From contig LDAQ01000115.1 of the NCBI GenBank assembly GCA_001028025.1, forward strand, positions 1 to 12,373: 12,373 bases of DNA, given 5' to 3'. The number at the start of each line of letters is the position of its first letter. The first letter of the stretch is position 1. The position numbers were made by a program, and so were the translations under genes. Below, one piece after another: positions 5,809-12,356 of this stretch. A model generated the notes under the pieces. That model was not told the origin of the DNA and made no database searches. It was given only the letters and a program-made list of their open reading frames with translations. Origin of the DNA: Faecalicatena fissicatena (GTDB taxonomy: Bacteria; Bacillota; Clostridia; Lachnospirales; Lachnospiraceae).

Positions 5809-8034
5809 ATGAGTATATATGACACATTGAATGACGAGCAGAGAGAGGCGGTATATTGTACGAACGGTCCGCTTCTGATACTGGCTGGCGCAGGCTCGGG
5901 AAAAACAAGAGTCCTGACGCACAGGATTGCCTATCTGATCGAGGAAAAGGGCGTAAATCCATGGAATATTCTGGCCATTACCTTTACGAACAAAGCGGCA
6001 GGTGAGATGCGCGAGAGGGTGGACAATCTGGTGGGATTCGGCTCTGAAAGTATCTGGGTGAGCACCTTCCATTCGACCTGTGTGAGAATTCTGAGAAGGC
6101 ATATCGACCGGCTGGGATACGACAATAATTTTACAATCTATGATGCGGACGATCAGAAAACTCTGATGAAGGACGTATGCAAATTAATCGATATTGACAC
6201 CAAGGTATATAAGGAAAGAAGCCTGCTGGGGGCGATCTCTTCTGCTAAAGATGAGCTGATCAGCCCGGAGGAATACGAACTCAATGCTGCAGGTGATTAC
6301 GGAAAGCAGAAGATCGCAAAGGTTTACCGGGAATATGAGAAACAGCTCCGCGCCAATAATGCGCTGGACTTTGACGACCTGCTTGTGAAGACGGTACAGC
6401 TTTTCCAGACCCAGCCGGACGTGCTGGAGAATTATCAGGAGCGTTTCCGCTATATCATGGTGGATGAGTACCAGGATACCAATACGGTACAGTTTAAGTT
6501 TGTAAGCCTTCTTGCGGGAAAATATAAGAACCTCTGTGTAGTCGGTGACGATGATCAGTCGATCTATAAATTCCGGGGAGCCAATATCAAAAATATACTG
6601 AACTTTGAGCAGGAATTTCAGGATGCAAGAGTGATTAAGCTGGAGCAGAACTACCGATCCACCTCGAATATCCTGAATGCAGCAAATGCAGTAATCAGCA
6701 ACAACTGCGGCAGAAAAGACAAGACGCTCTGGACTGATAACGGTGAGGGTGAAAAGATTCAGCTCCGCCAGTTCGATACGGCTTACGATGAGGCGGATTT
6801 TATTGCGGAGGACATCCGGAATCATACAAGAGAAGGATCCACTTACAATGACCATGCCATTTTGTACCGGACCAATGCACAGTCCCGTCTGTTCGAGGAA
6901 CGTTTCGTGGCTTCGAACATACCCTATAAAATAGTGGGCGGTGTTAATTTCTATGCAAGACGTGAAATCAAGGACCTGCTGTCTTATTTGAAAACAATTG
7001 ACAACGGGAAGGATGATCTGGCCGTCAGACGTATCATCAATGTACCGAAAAGAGGCATTGGCCTGACAACGATCAACCGGGTACAGGAATCGGCCCTGGA
7101 GCGCGAGATCGGATTTTATGAGGCTCTGCGGGGATTGGATCTGATTCCTAATATCGGCCGGAGCGCGGCAAAGCTGGATTCATTCGTGGCTCTGATTGAA
7201 TATTTTAAAACAAGAGCGCAGGAAGACAGCATATCTGATTTGATGAAAGAGATCATAGAAAAGACCGGATATGTGGAAAATCTGGAAGCAGAGGACAAAG
7301 AAGATGCGCAGGCGCGTATTGAGAATATCGATGAACTTTTAAGCAAGATAGCTACTTTTGAGGAATCCTGTCTTGATCAGGACGAAAAGCCTACACTCAG
7401 CGGTTTCCTGGAAGAGGTGGCTCTTGTTGCGGATATTGACAGTCTGGATGAAAACCAGGATTATGTGGTGCTTATGACACTGCACAGCGCCAAAGGCCTG
7501 GAATTCCCTCATGTTTATCTTGCAGGTATGGAGGACGGACTGTTCCCGAGCTATATGACGATTACATCAGATGATATCGAAGAGCTGGAAGAAGAAAGAC
7601 GGCTCTGTTATGTTGGAATCACACGTGCAGAAAAAGAACTGACAGTCAGTTGCGCCAGAAGACGTATGATTCGTGGGGAAACGCAGTATAATAAAATGTC
7701 CCGGTTTTTAAAAGAAATACCGAAGGACCTGCTTGAAACAGGAGCAGATTTTGAGGAAGCATATGAAATGCCGGCACAAAATGCATACCAGCAGGCAAAA
7801 CAGCTGTTTAAGACAAAGGCATTTGCCCCAACAAAGGTAGGCAAACAGTTTACCGTAACAAAAGAAAAAAGCCTGGATTATACCGTAGGGGACAGAGTGC
7901 GGCATATGAAATTCGGCGAAGGCCTGGTAAAAGATATCACAGAAGGCGGCCGTGATTTTGAGGTGACGGTAGATTTTGATACAGCGGGAACAAAGAAAAT
8001 GTTTGCCTCATTTGCCAAGCTCAGAAAAATTTAG
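5809..8034 (+). CDS. pcrA: ATP-dependent DNA helicase PcrA (UvrD/Rep family)
   Basis: A 741-residue superfamily 1A 3'-5' helicase used in DNA repair, replication restart and removal of stalled complexes. Motifs run in order: Q-motif LNDEQREAV (7-15), Walker A GAGSGKT (27-33), motif Ia ITFTNKAAGEMRERV (57-71), Walker B VDEYQDTN (218-225), motif III GDDDQSIYKFRGA (246-258), motif IV LEQNYRS (278-284), motif V TLHSAKGLEF (near 557-566) and motif VI YVGITRAEKEL (near 604-614). The C-terminal Tudor-like segment VGDRVRHMKFGEGLV is present; in PcrA this region contacts RNA polymerase. Length is that of full PcrA. GGAG precedes the start by six bases. No ligA follows, unlike the common pcrA-ligA pair. 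Confidence 0.98.
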   Translation: MSIYDTLNDEQREAVYCTNGPLLILAGAGSGKTRVLTHRIAYLIEEKGVNPWNILAITFTNKAAGEMRERVDNLVGFGSESIWVSTFHSTCVRILRRHIDRLGYDNNFTIYDADDQKTLMKDVCKLIDIDTKVYKERSLLGAISSAKDELISPEEYELNAAGDYGKQKIAKVYREYEKQLRANNALDFDDLLVKTVQLFQTQPDVLENYQERFRYIMVDEYQDTNTVQFKFVSLLAGKYKNLCVVGDDDQSIYKFRGANIKNILNFEQEFQDARVIKLEQNYRSTSNILNAANAVISNNCGRKDKTLWTDNGEGEKIQLRQFDTAYDEADFIAEDIRNHTREGSTYNDHAILYRTNAQSRLFEERFVASNIPYKIVGGVNFYARREIKDLLSYLKTIDNGKDDLAVRRIINVPKRGIGLTTINRVQESALEREIGFYEALRGLDLIPNIGRSAAKLDSFVALIEYFKTRAQEDSISDLMKEIIEKTGYVENLEAEDKEDAQARIENIDELLSKIATFEESCLDQDEKPTLSGFLEEVALVADIDSLDENQDYVVLMTLHSAKGLEFPHVYLAGMEDGLFPSYMTITSDDIEELEEERRLCYVGITRAEKELTVSCARRRMIRGETQYNKMSRFLKEIPKDLLETGADFEEAYEMPAQNAYQQAKQLFKTKAFAPTKVGKQFTVTKEKSLDYTVGDRVRHMKFGEGLVKDITEGGRDFEVTVDFDTAGTKKMFASFAKLRKI

Positions 8035-8081
8035 AATTTCAATAAAATTGGCATAAATAAGTAGTAATCTGAAAATGATAG

Positions 8082-8090
8082 TGATATAAT
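8082..8090 (+). promoter_or_regulatory. Extended -10 promoter of the small acidic-tail protein gene
   Basis: TGATATAAT: a perfect TATAAT (8085-8090) preceded by TGA. The -35 position is poor (TAGTAA, 8062-8067), which extended -10 promoters tolerate. It sits about 50 bases past the pcrA stop. Confidence 0.6.
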
Positions 8091-8139
8091 AACCTAAAGT
8101 AAACCTGTATCGACAAGATGGGGAAAGGACGTGGAAATT

Positions 8140-8379
8140 ATGAGCAAAGTAGAGGAATTTATTGCTGAAACAAAACTGAATGAATTACTGCGCAAGAAAG
8201 AGGATGACAAGCAGAAAAATACAGTGCTCTGGGTTCTGGCAATCGTAGGTGCCATAGCTGCTGTAGCAGGAATTGCATATGCAGTATATCGTTTCTTTAC
8301 ACCGGATTATCTGGAAGATTTTGAAGAAGATTTTGATGATGATTTTGATGATTATTTCAGTGAGGAAGACCAGGTATAA
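8140..8379 (+). CDS. Small single-pass membrane protein with acidic tail
   Basis: A 79-residue protein of unknown function, resembling small hypothetical proteins I recall from Lachnospiraceae. The N-terminal 27 residues are charged and helical (VEEFIAETKLNELLRKKEDD). One membrane helix follows at about 30-52 (VLWVLAIVGAIAAVAGIAYAV), then YRFFTPDYLEDF and a tail almost wholly Asp, Glu and Phe. Lys and Arg before the helix and acidic residues after it would place the N-terminus inside and the acidic tail outside. ATG at 8140 is chosen over the in-frame GTG at 8131 because AAAGGA (8124-8129) is ten bases from the ATG but touches the GTG. It has its own promoter and a strong terminator, so it is a single-gene unit. 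Confidence 0.82.
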   Translation: MSKVEEFIAETKLNELLRKKEDDKQKNTVLWVLAIVGAIAAVAGIAYAVYRFFTPDYLEDFEEDFDDDFDDYFSEEDQV

Positions 8380-8399
8380 TCAGGTAACCGAACTAAATC

Positions 8400-8441
8400 A
8401 TGGACAGGATGTGGCGGGAACACTGCACCCTGTCCATTTTT
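8400..8441 (+). terminator. Strong intrinsic terminator after the small membrane protein gene
   Basis: ATGGACAGG (8400-8408) pairs perfectly with CCTGTCCAT (8429-8437) around a 20-base loop, followed by a T run (8437-8441). It lies 20 bases past the stop codon. Confidence 0.88.
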
Positions 8442-8462
8442 ATGTATATGAGATAGAGGAAT

Positions 8463-8519
8463 ATGGGATTCGGCGGATGTGGCGGATACGGCCGGTGGAG
8501 CAGCAGTGTAATAGAGTAG
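8463..8519 (+). CDS. Possible 18-residue Gly-rich peptide
   Basis: A short frame reads MGFGGCGGYGRWSSSVIE. The Gly/Cys/Tyr-rich start recalls small YjcZ-like proteins of Firmicutes, but the hydrophobic segment usual in them is missing. An AGAGG lies only three to four bases before the ATG, which is too close to be convincing. It sits between a terminator and rlmD with no clear promoter. It could be a chance frame or the stump of a decayed small gene. Confidence 0.2.
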   Translation: MGFGGCGGYGRWSSSVIE

Positions 8520-8550
8520 CTTGAGGGGAATAACGTAAGATATGACTACT

Positions 8551-8578
8551 TTGTGGGCGGCTAGTGGTGCGGTATAGC
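8551..8578 (+). promoter_or_regulatory. Possible promoter of rlmD
   Basis: TTGTGG (8551-8556) and TATAGC (8573-8578) with a 16-base spacer. A start near 8585 would leave the ATG at 8587 without a leader, which favours translation from 8611 or 8614. Confidence 0.35.
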
Positions 8579-8613
8579 CAGGCAAAATGACAGGAGTGAT
8601 TCAGGAGAAGATG

Positions 8614-10254
8614 ATGAAAAAAGGACAAGTATTTGAAGGCAGAATAGAAAAAGTGGAATTTCCAAATAAGGGGCTGGTATGGGTTTCGGAAGAGGAACGG
8701 TATGTGACTGTAAAAAATGGAATACCAGGACAGAAGATTCGGTTTGTGGTAAATAAGTTTAAAAAGGGGAACGCGGAAGGCAGACTGCTGGAAGTTCTGG
8801 AAAAGTCGCCTTTGGAAACGCGGGAACCGGTATGCAGTATATTCCCGGCCTGCGGGGGCTGTATGTATCAGACTATGGGGTATGAAGAACAGCTGAGAAT
8901 GAAGGCAGGGCAGGTGAAGGAGCTTCTGGATGAGGTTGTGAAAGAGCCTTATGAAAATGAAGGGATCAAGGCCAGTCCGAAGGAGTTCCGGTATCGGAAT
9001 AAAATGGAGTTTTCCTTTGGGGATGAGTATAAGGATGGTCCGCTGTCTCTGGGGCTTCACAAGAAAGGGAGTACTTATGATGTGCTGACAGCAGGAGACT
9101 GCATGCTGGTGCATGAGGATATGAATAAGATTCTGCTGTGCGTTCTGGAATATTTTAAAGAGCGGAATGTGGGGTATTACAGGAAGCTGCAGCATGTGGG
9201 GTATTTGAGGCATCTGCTTTTGAGGCGTGGTGATACGACTGGGGAGATATTGGTGAACCTGGTGACGACGACTCAGGAAGAGCATGATTTGAGCGGGCTT
9301 GTGGAAGGGCTTTTGGAATTGGATCTGGAGGGGGAGATTGTCGGGATTCTGCATATTCTGAATGATTCGCTTTCAGATGTGGTGCAGAGTGATGAGACGC
9401 GGATTCTATATGGGAAAGATTATTTTTATGAGAGAATACTGGGGATGGAATTCAAGATCACTCCGTTCTCTTTCTTCCAGCCGAATTCCAGAGGGGCTGA
9501 GGTGCTTTATGAGACGGTGAGGGAGTATATCGGGGATATTCAGGATATGACGGTCTTTGATCTGTTCAGCGGGACGGGGACGATTGGGCAGGTGCTGGCT
9601 CCGGTGGCGAAACGGGTGATTGGCGTTGAGATTGTGGAGGAGGCCGTGGAGGCCGCGAGGGAGAATGCGGCCAGGAATGGGCTGGGGAATTGTAGGTTTA
9701 TTGCGGGGGATGTGTTTAAGGTGCTGGATGAGATTGAGGAGAAGCCGGATGTGATCGTGCTCGATCCTCCGAGGGATGGGATACATCCTAAGGCATTGCC
9801 TAAGATATTGGATTATCAGGTGGATCGGATTGTTTATATCTCTTGTAAGGTGACTAGTTTGGTGAGGGATTTGGAGATGATATTGGGACGGGGGTATCGG
9901 GTGGAGAAGATTGTGGCGGTGGATCAGTTTTGTGAGACGGTGCATGTGGAGACGGTAGTTCTTTTGTCCCAACAACATGTCGACCATCATATAGAGGTGG
10001 ATTTGGATTTGGATGAGTTGGATGCAACCAGTGCGGAAACAAAGGCGACTTATAATGAGATTCAGCAGTATGTGTTGAAAGAGACGGGACTGATGGTGTC
10101 AAATCTTTATATTGCACAGGTAAAAAAGAAATGTGGTATTGATGTAGGGGAGAGTTTTAATAAGCCGAAGTCAGAGAATGCACGACAGCCGAAGTGTCCA
10201 GAAGATAAAGAGAAGGCAATTAAGGATGCACTTAAGCATTTTGGGATGATTTAG
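8614..10254 (+). CDS. rlmD: 23S rRNA (uracil-C5)-methyltransferase, RlmD/RumA family
   Basis: A 546-residue enzyme that methylates C5 of a uracil in RNA, most likely U1939 of 23S rRNA, with S-adenosylmethionine. An N-terminal TRAM-like RNA-binding barrel (about 1-60) comes first. The four Cys of the [4Fe-4S] site follow: C74, C80 and C83 in CSIFPACGGC, and C163 in GDCML. The methyltransferase core has DLFSGTGTIG (316-325), LDPPRDG (383-389) and catalytic Cys411 in YISCKVTSL, where many relatives have SCNP. Residues about 455-546 are an extra C-terminal domain ending DALKHFGMI, seen in clostridial relatives. In-frame ATGs exist at 8587, 8611 and 8614; AGGAG at 8603-8607 best fits 8614. RlmD and RlmCD cannot be told apart by sequence alone. 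Confidence 0.93.
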   Translation: MKKGQVFEGRIEKVEFPNKGLVWVSEEERYVTVKNGIPGQKIRFVVNKFKKGNAEGRLLEVLEKSPLETREPVCSIFPACGGCMYQTMGYEEQLRMKAGQVKELLDEVVKEPYENEGIKASPKEFRYRNKMEFSFGDEYKDGPLSLGLHKKGSTYDVLTAGDCMLVHEDMNKILLCVLEYFKERNVGYYRKLQHVGYLRHLLLRRGDTTGEILVNLVTTTQEEHDLSGLVEGLLELDLEGEIVGILHILNDSLSDVVQSDETRILYGKDYFYERILGMEFKITPFSFFQPNSRGAEVLYETVREYIGDIQDMTVFDLFSGTGTIGQVLAPVAKRVIGVEIVEEAVEAARENAARNGLGNCRFIAGDVFKVLDEIEEKPDVIVLDPPRDGIHPKALPKILDYQVDRIVYISCKVTSLVRDLEMILGRGYRVEKIVAVDQFCETVHVETVVLLSQQHVDHHIEVDLDLDELDATSAETKATYNEIQQYVLKETGLMVSNLYIAQVKKKCGIDVGESFNKPKSENARQPKCPEDKEKAIKDALKHFGMI

Positions 10255-10296
10255 TAGAATTATTTAAAAGAAAACGATAAAATAAGTTCAGAAGAA

Positions 10297-10333
10297 AAAA
10301 CTAATCTAGAAGAAAAACTTCTAGGTTAGTTTT
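10297..10333 (+). terminator. Intrinsic terminator of rlmD
   Basis: A 16-bp stem with one G-T pair, AAAACTAATCTAGAAG with CTTCTAGGTTAGTTTT, has a loop of five A and ends in TTTT. It begins 43 bases past the rlmD stop. The A and T ends make it work on both strands. Confidence 0.82.
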
Positions 10334-10355
10334 GAAGATTATTTATATAATCTAA

Positions 10356-10979
10356 CTATAACAGTAAGCCGAAATTTACAGGGAGGATTTTATGGAGCTT
10401 AAATACAGAGAAGCAACTATTGAGGATGCAGATATGTTGATTGATATCTACAATGCCTAATTGAATTTGATTAGAATTTTGAAGTTTACTCTCATGTGCT
10501 AAATAATTTAAAATACACTCGCGAATGGTTTTATTCACATAATGTTTAATTTTATCACCTAGAATAAAGGTATGATCTGAAACAAATTCAAAATAAACTT
10601 TTAAAAAAGTGGGGAACTCAGATAGCAAATCAAATAGTAAATTCTTCTCGATTACTAAAATGATACTTTCTTCTCTTGTAGTTGTAGTCATAGGATAGTA
10701 AGGACTATTTGAAAACAACAGATTTCCACCCAGGATATCATCTTGATAGAATTCAGCAATTGTAAGTAAATCTCCAGATTCATCAATACGTTCAACAACG
10801 ACCGTTCCCTTTAGAATAATTTCTAGTTGGTTACATTTATCACCTACAAAATGTACAATACTGTTCTTCTGAAAACTAATAACTTTAAATGTTCTGTTTT
10901 GAATATGAGATTTTATTATTTCAGAAGGAAGGGAACTTAATATTGTATTACTTTCAATTAGTTTTTCGAATTGATTCAT
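10356..10979 (-). pseudogene. Crp/Fnr-family regulator truncated before its DNA-binding domain
   Basis: The frame encodes 207 residues, of which about 1-174 belong to a Crp/Fnr regulator. It has the N-terminal cNMP-type sensor barrel (about 15-125, with ILKGTVVVERIDESGDLL and DDILGGNLLF) and the long dimer helix ending TIRECILNYLAHESKLQN. The winged helix-turn-helix that should follow NQIQL (170-174) is absent: residues 175-207 are the antisense of the GNAT stump and its upstream region. The full family is about 220-230 residues. The product could dimerise but not bind DNA. GGAGG lies five bases before the ATG. It is divergent from the permease operon it probably controlled. Confidence 0.85.
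10392..10460 (+). pseudogene. 5' stump of a GNAT acetyltransferase gene
   Basis: GGGAGG five bases before the ATG introduces a 22-codon frame. It reads YREATIEDADMLIDIYNA before a TAA, the typical first strand and helix of GNAT N-acetyltransferases, which normally run about 150-190 residues. Nothing GNAT-like follows. A TATAAT at 10346-10351 could be its -10 box. The break coincides, to the base, with the point where the minus-strand regulator gene loses its own similarity (10457/10458). Recombination or an assembly join, rather than a point mutation, explains both losses. Confidence 0.75.
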
Positions 10980-10995
10980 ATATCCTCCGCAGAGT

Positions 10996-11009
10996 GTTAC
11001 TAAGGTAAC
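10996..11009. promoter_or_regulatory. Crp/Fnr-type operator, GTTAC-N4-GTAAC
   Basis: A perfect palindrome GTTAC-TAAG-GTAAC, extendable to 8 bp per arm with one G-T pair, lies in the divergent promoter region. Its centre (11002.5) is about 41.5 bases before the predicted permease transcript start (near 11044), the position of a class II Crp/Fnr activation site. It also lies just after the predicted regulator transcript start, where a bound protein could block the regulator's own transcription. Confidence 0.7.
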
Positions 11010-11021
11010 GCTTTTTTGATG

Positions 11022-11050
11022 AGTATACTACTATAATGAACATAAATCAA
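11022..11050 (-). promoter_or_regulatory. Promoter of the truncated Crp/Fnr regulator gene
   Basis: On the minus strand TTGATT (11045-11050) and TATACT (11022-11027) are 17 bases apart. It overlaps the permease promoter on the other strand. Confidence 0.6.
11032..11037 (+). promoter_or_regulatory. -10 box of the permease operon, activator-dependent
   Basis: A perfect TATAAT. The -35 position (11009-11014, CGCTTT) is non-consensus and abuts the operator's right arm, as in promoters that need a bound activator. Confidence 0.65.
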
Positions 11051-11066
11051 GTTAAGGAGGAATGGC

Positions 11067-11549
11067 ATGGATATTTTTACAATTATATTTTGGGTTATAG
11101 CGGTTGTATTGTTCGTAGTTTCGCTTGTTAAGAGTAAGGAGAAAACATTTGCTGCAATGAAAAAATCAAAAAGTATGATGGGAGGTATGATAGGAGAAAT
11201 TGTTGCAATTATTTTTTTAATCGGATTAGTACTTACATTTATTCCGCCAGAAACAATTAAAACAGTGTTAGGATCTTCAAATACAATCGTTTCAACATTT
11301 ATTTCTGCAGCGGTAGGAAGCATAACACTGATTCCAGCTTTCGTTGCTTTTCCATTAGTAGGATCATTAGTCGATGCTGGAGCAAGTATTGTACCTGCAG
11401 TTGCATTTTTGACAACGTTAACGATGGTGGGAGTAGTAACTTTTCCCTTAGAAAAGAAAGAATTTGGGACTAAATTTGCAGTAACAAGGAATTTGTTTAG
11501 TTTTGCTTTTGCTATTGTTATTGCACTTGTGATGGGGGTGATCATATGA
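11067..11549 (+). CDS. Half-size permease of the DUF318/ArsP-like type, subunit 1
   Basis: A 160-residue membrane protein with about five helices (roughly 5-22, 42-60, 73-99, 105-127, 140-160). It resembles one half of the UPF0718/DUF318 permeases (the ArsP_1 family, about 300-350 residues in one chain). The conserved element ISAAVGSITLIPAFVAFPL followed by a GASI motif recurs in the next gene, pointing to two homologous halves that must pair to form a transporter. Substrate is unknown; some single-chain relatives export organoarsenicals, but no arsenic gene is near. AAGGAGG six to seven bases before the start is strong. Its stop overlaps the next start (ATGA), so the two are translationally coupled. 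Codons are AT-rich, unlike the genes to the left. Confidence 0.85.
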   Translation: MDIFTIIFWVIAVVLFVVSLVKSKEKTFAAMKKSKSMMGGMIGEIVAIIFLIGLVLTFIPPETIKTVLGSSNTIVSTFISAAVGSITLIPAFVAFPLVGSLVDAGASIVPAVAFLTTLTMVGVVTFPLEKKEFGTKFAVTRNLFSFAFAIVIALVMGVII

Positions 11550-12145
11550 AAATAGTGAGTGTTTTAAAAAGAAATAGACTTATATTTTTAGTTTTAGTTG
11601 TTTATAGTATTCTACTTTTCACGTCCCCAGACAAAGCAATCCAATCATGGAAAAATAGTACATACTATTTAATTGAAATGTTACAGGTGCTTCCGGTAAT
11701 CTTTTTGCTTACGGTTGTCATAGAAGCATTAGTTCCAAAAGAAATGATTACAAAAGGTTTTGGAGAAAAATCAGGAATAAAAGGAAATCTATTTTCTTTA
11801 TTATTAGGAAGTATTTCTGCAGGACCTATCTATGCGGCATTCCCAATTAGTAAGCTAATGTTGAAAAAAGGTGCCAGCATTACAAATATTGTAATTATAT
11901 TAAGCTCATGGGCTGTTATAAAAATACCTATGCTTGCAAATGAAGTGAAATTTTTAGGCATTAAATTTATGGGAATACGTTGGGTGCTAACTGTAATTTC
12001 GATTTTTACTATGGGATATTTTATGGCATTATTTGTAAAAACAAGAGATCTGCCTAAACCAGAAATGGAAAGTAAAAGAAAGAATACTCACAATAAAACA
12101 AGAATATTGCATTGGCTGTGGTGTTTGTGTGAAATTATTACCTGA
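11546..12145 (+). CDS. Half-size permease subunit 2, frameshifted before a ferredoxin domain
   Basis: As read, 199 residues. Residues 1-175 form a five-helix half permease (about 11-27, 43-63, 83-105, 111-128, 144-165). Its signature ISAGPIYAAFPISKLMLKKG and GASI mirrors subunit 1. After KPEME (175) the frame runs into basic, unrelated residues and stops at 12145. Removing one A from the run at 12069-12071 joins it to a frame reading VKERILTIKQEYCIGCGVC, the start of a ferredoxin domain. So the intact gene was most likely a permease-ferredoxin fusion of about 242 residues, ending at 12275. The permease part is complete and could still work without the Fe-S domain. A sequencing error or a programmed +1 shift are alternatives. 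Confidence 0.8.
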   Translation: MKIVSVLKRNRLIFLVLVVYSILLFTSPDKAIQSWKNSTYYLIEMLQVLPVIFLLTVVIEALVPKEMITKGFGEKSGIKGNLFSLLLGSISAGPIYAAFPISKLMLKKGASITNIVIILSSWAVIKIPMLANEVKFLGIKFMGIRWVLTVISIFTMGYFMALFVKTRDLPKPEMESKRKNTHNKTRILHWLWCLCEIIT

Positions 12146-12275
12146 GTATTACGAAATTAGGGATAATAAAGCTTTTGTAAAGCAAGATCCAAAAGAGAAA
12201 TCGCAAATCGCTGTTATTGTGAAAATGGCAGATAAATGTCCTACAAAAGCAATTGTAGTGGGGCAATCTGAATAA
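12072..12275 (+). pseudogene. Out-of-frame [4Fe-4S] ferredoxin domain of the permease fusion
   Basis: This frame has no ATG or ribosome binding site, so it would only be made as the tail of the permease gene. It encodes a mono-cluster ferredoxin of about 67 residues: CIGCGVC supplies three Cys (12108, 12117, 12126) and DKCPTKAI the fourth (12237), with an intervening LPEYYEI and a variable charged loop, as in small one-cluster ferredoxins. It ends at TAA 12273-12275. The coding pattern is intact with no stop, so the frameshift is either recent or artefactual. The domain would lie in the cytoplasm just after the last membrane helix. Confidence 0.75.
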
Positions 12276-12293
12276 CGAGAGGAGGTAAACGAT

Positions 12294-12356
12294 ATGAAGT
12301 ATGTAGGAGCAATAATTCGTGGAATATTTTTGATTGGATTCTTAATATTAATGTAA
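12294..12356 (+). CDS. 20-residue hydrophobic peptide, or stump of a membrane gene
   Basis: A very strong GAGGAGG (12279-12285) lies eight bases before an ATG. The frame gives 20 residues, beginning MKYVGAIIRGIF and ending LIGFLILM, then TAA. It would be one short membrane helix. The start recalls the first helix of polytopic 4Fe-4S membrane proteins (NapH-like), but that is a memory of style and not a match I can prove. It follows the ferredoxin domain by 18 bases, in the same operon. The last 17 bases of the window (12357-12373) cannot be assigned. Confidence 0.4.
   Translation: MKYVGAIIRGIFLIGFLILM

Noticed and set aside
8440..9990. Long minus-strand frames opposite rlmD
   Set aside because: They are shadows of rlmD, rich in His/Pro/Ile, with no start signals; rlmD itself is unambiguous.
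10993..11017. Hairpin AGTGTTAC/GTAACGCT plus T6 as a terminator
   Set aside because: It looks terminator-like on the plus strand, but no plus-strand gene ends there. Its symmetry and position fit a Crp/Fnr operator better, though early attenuation cannot be excluded.
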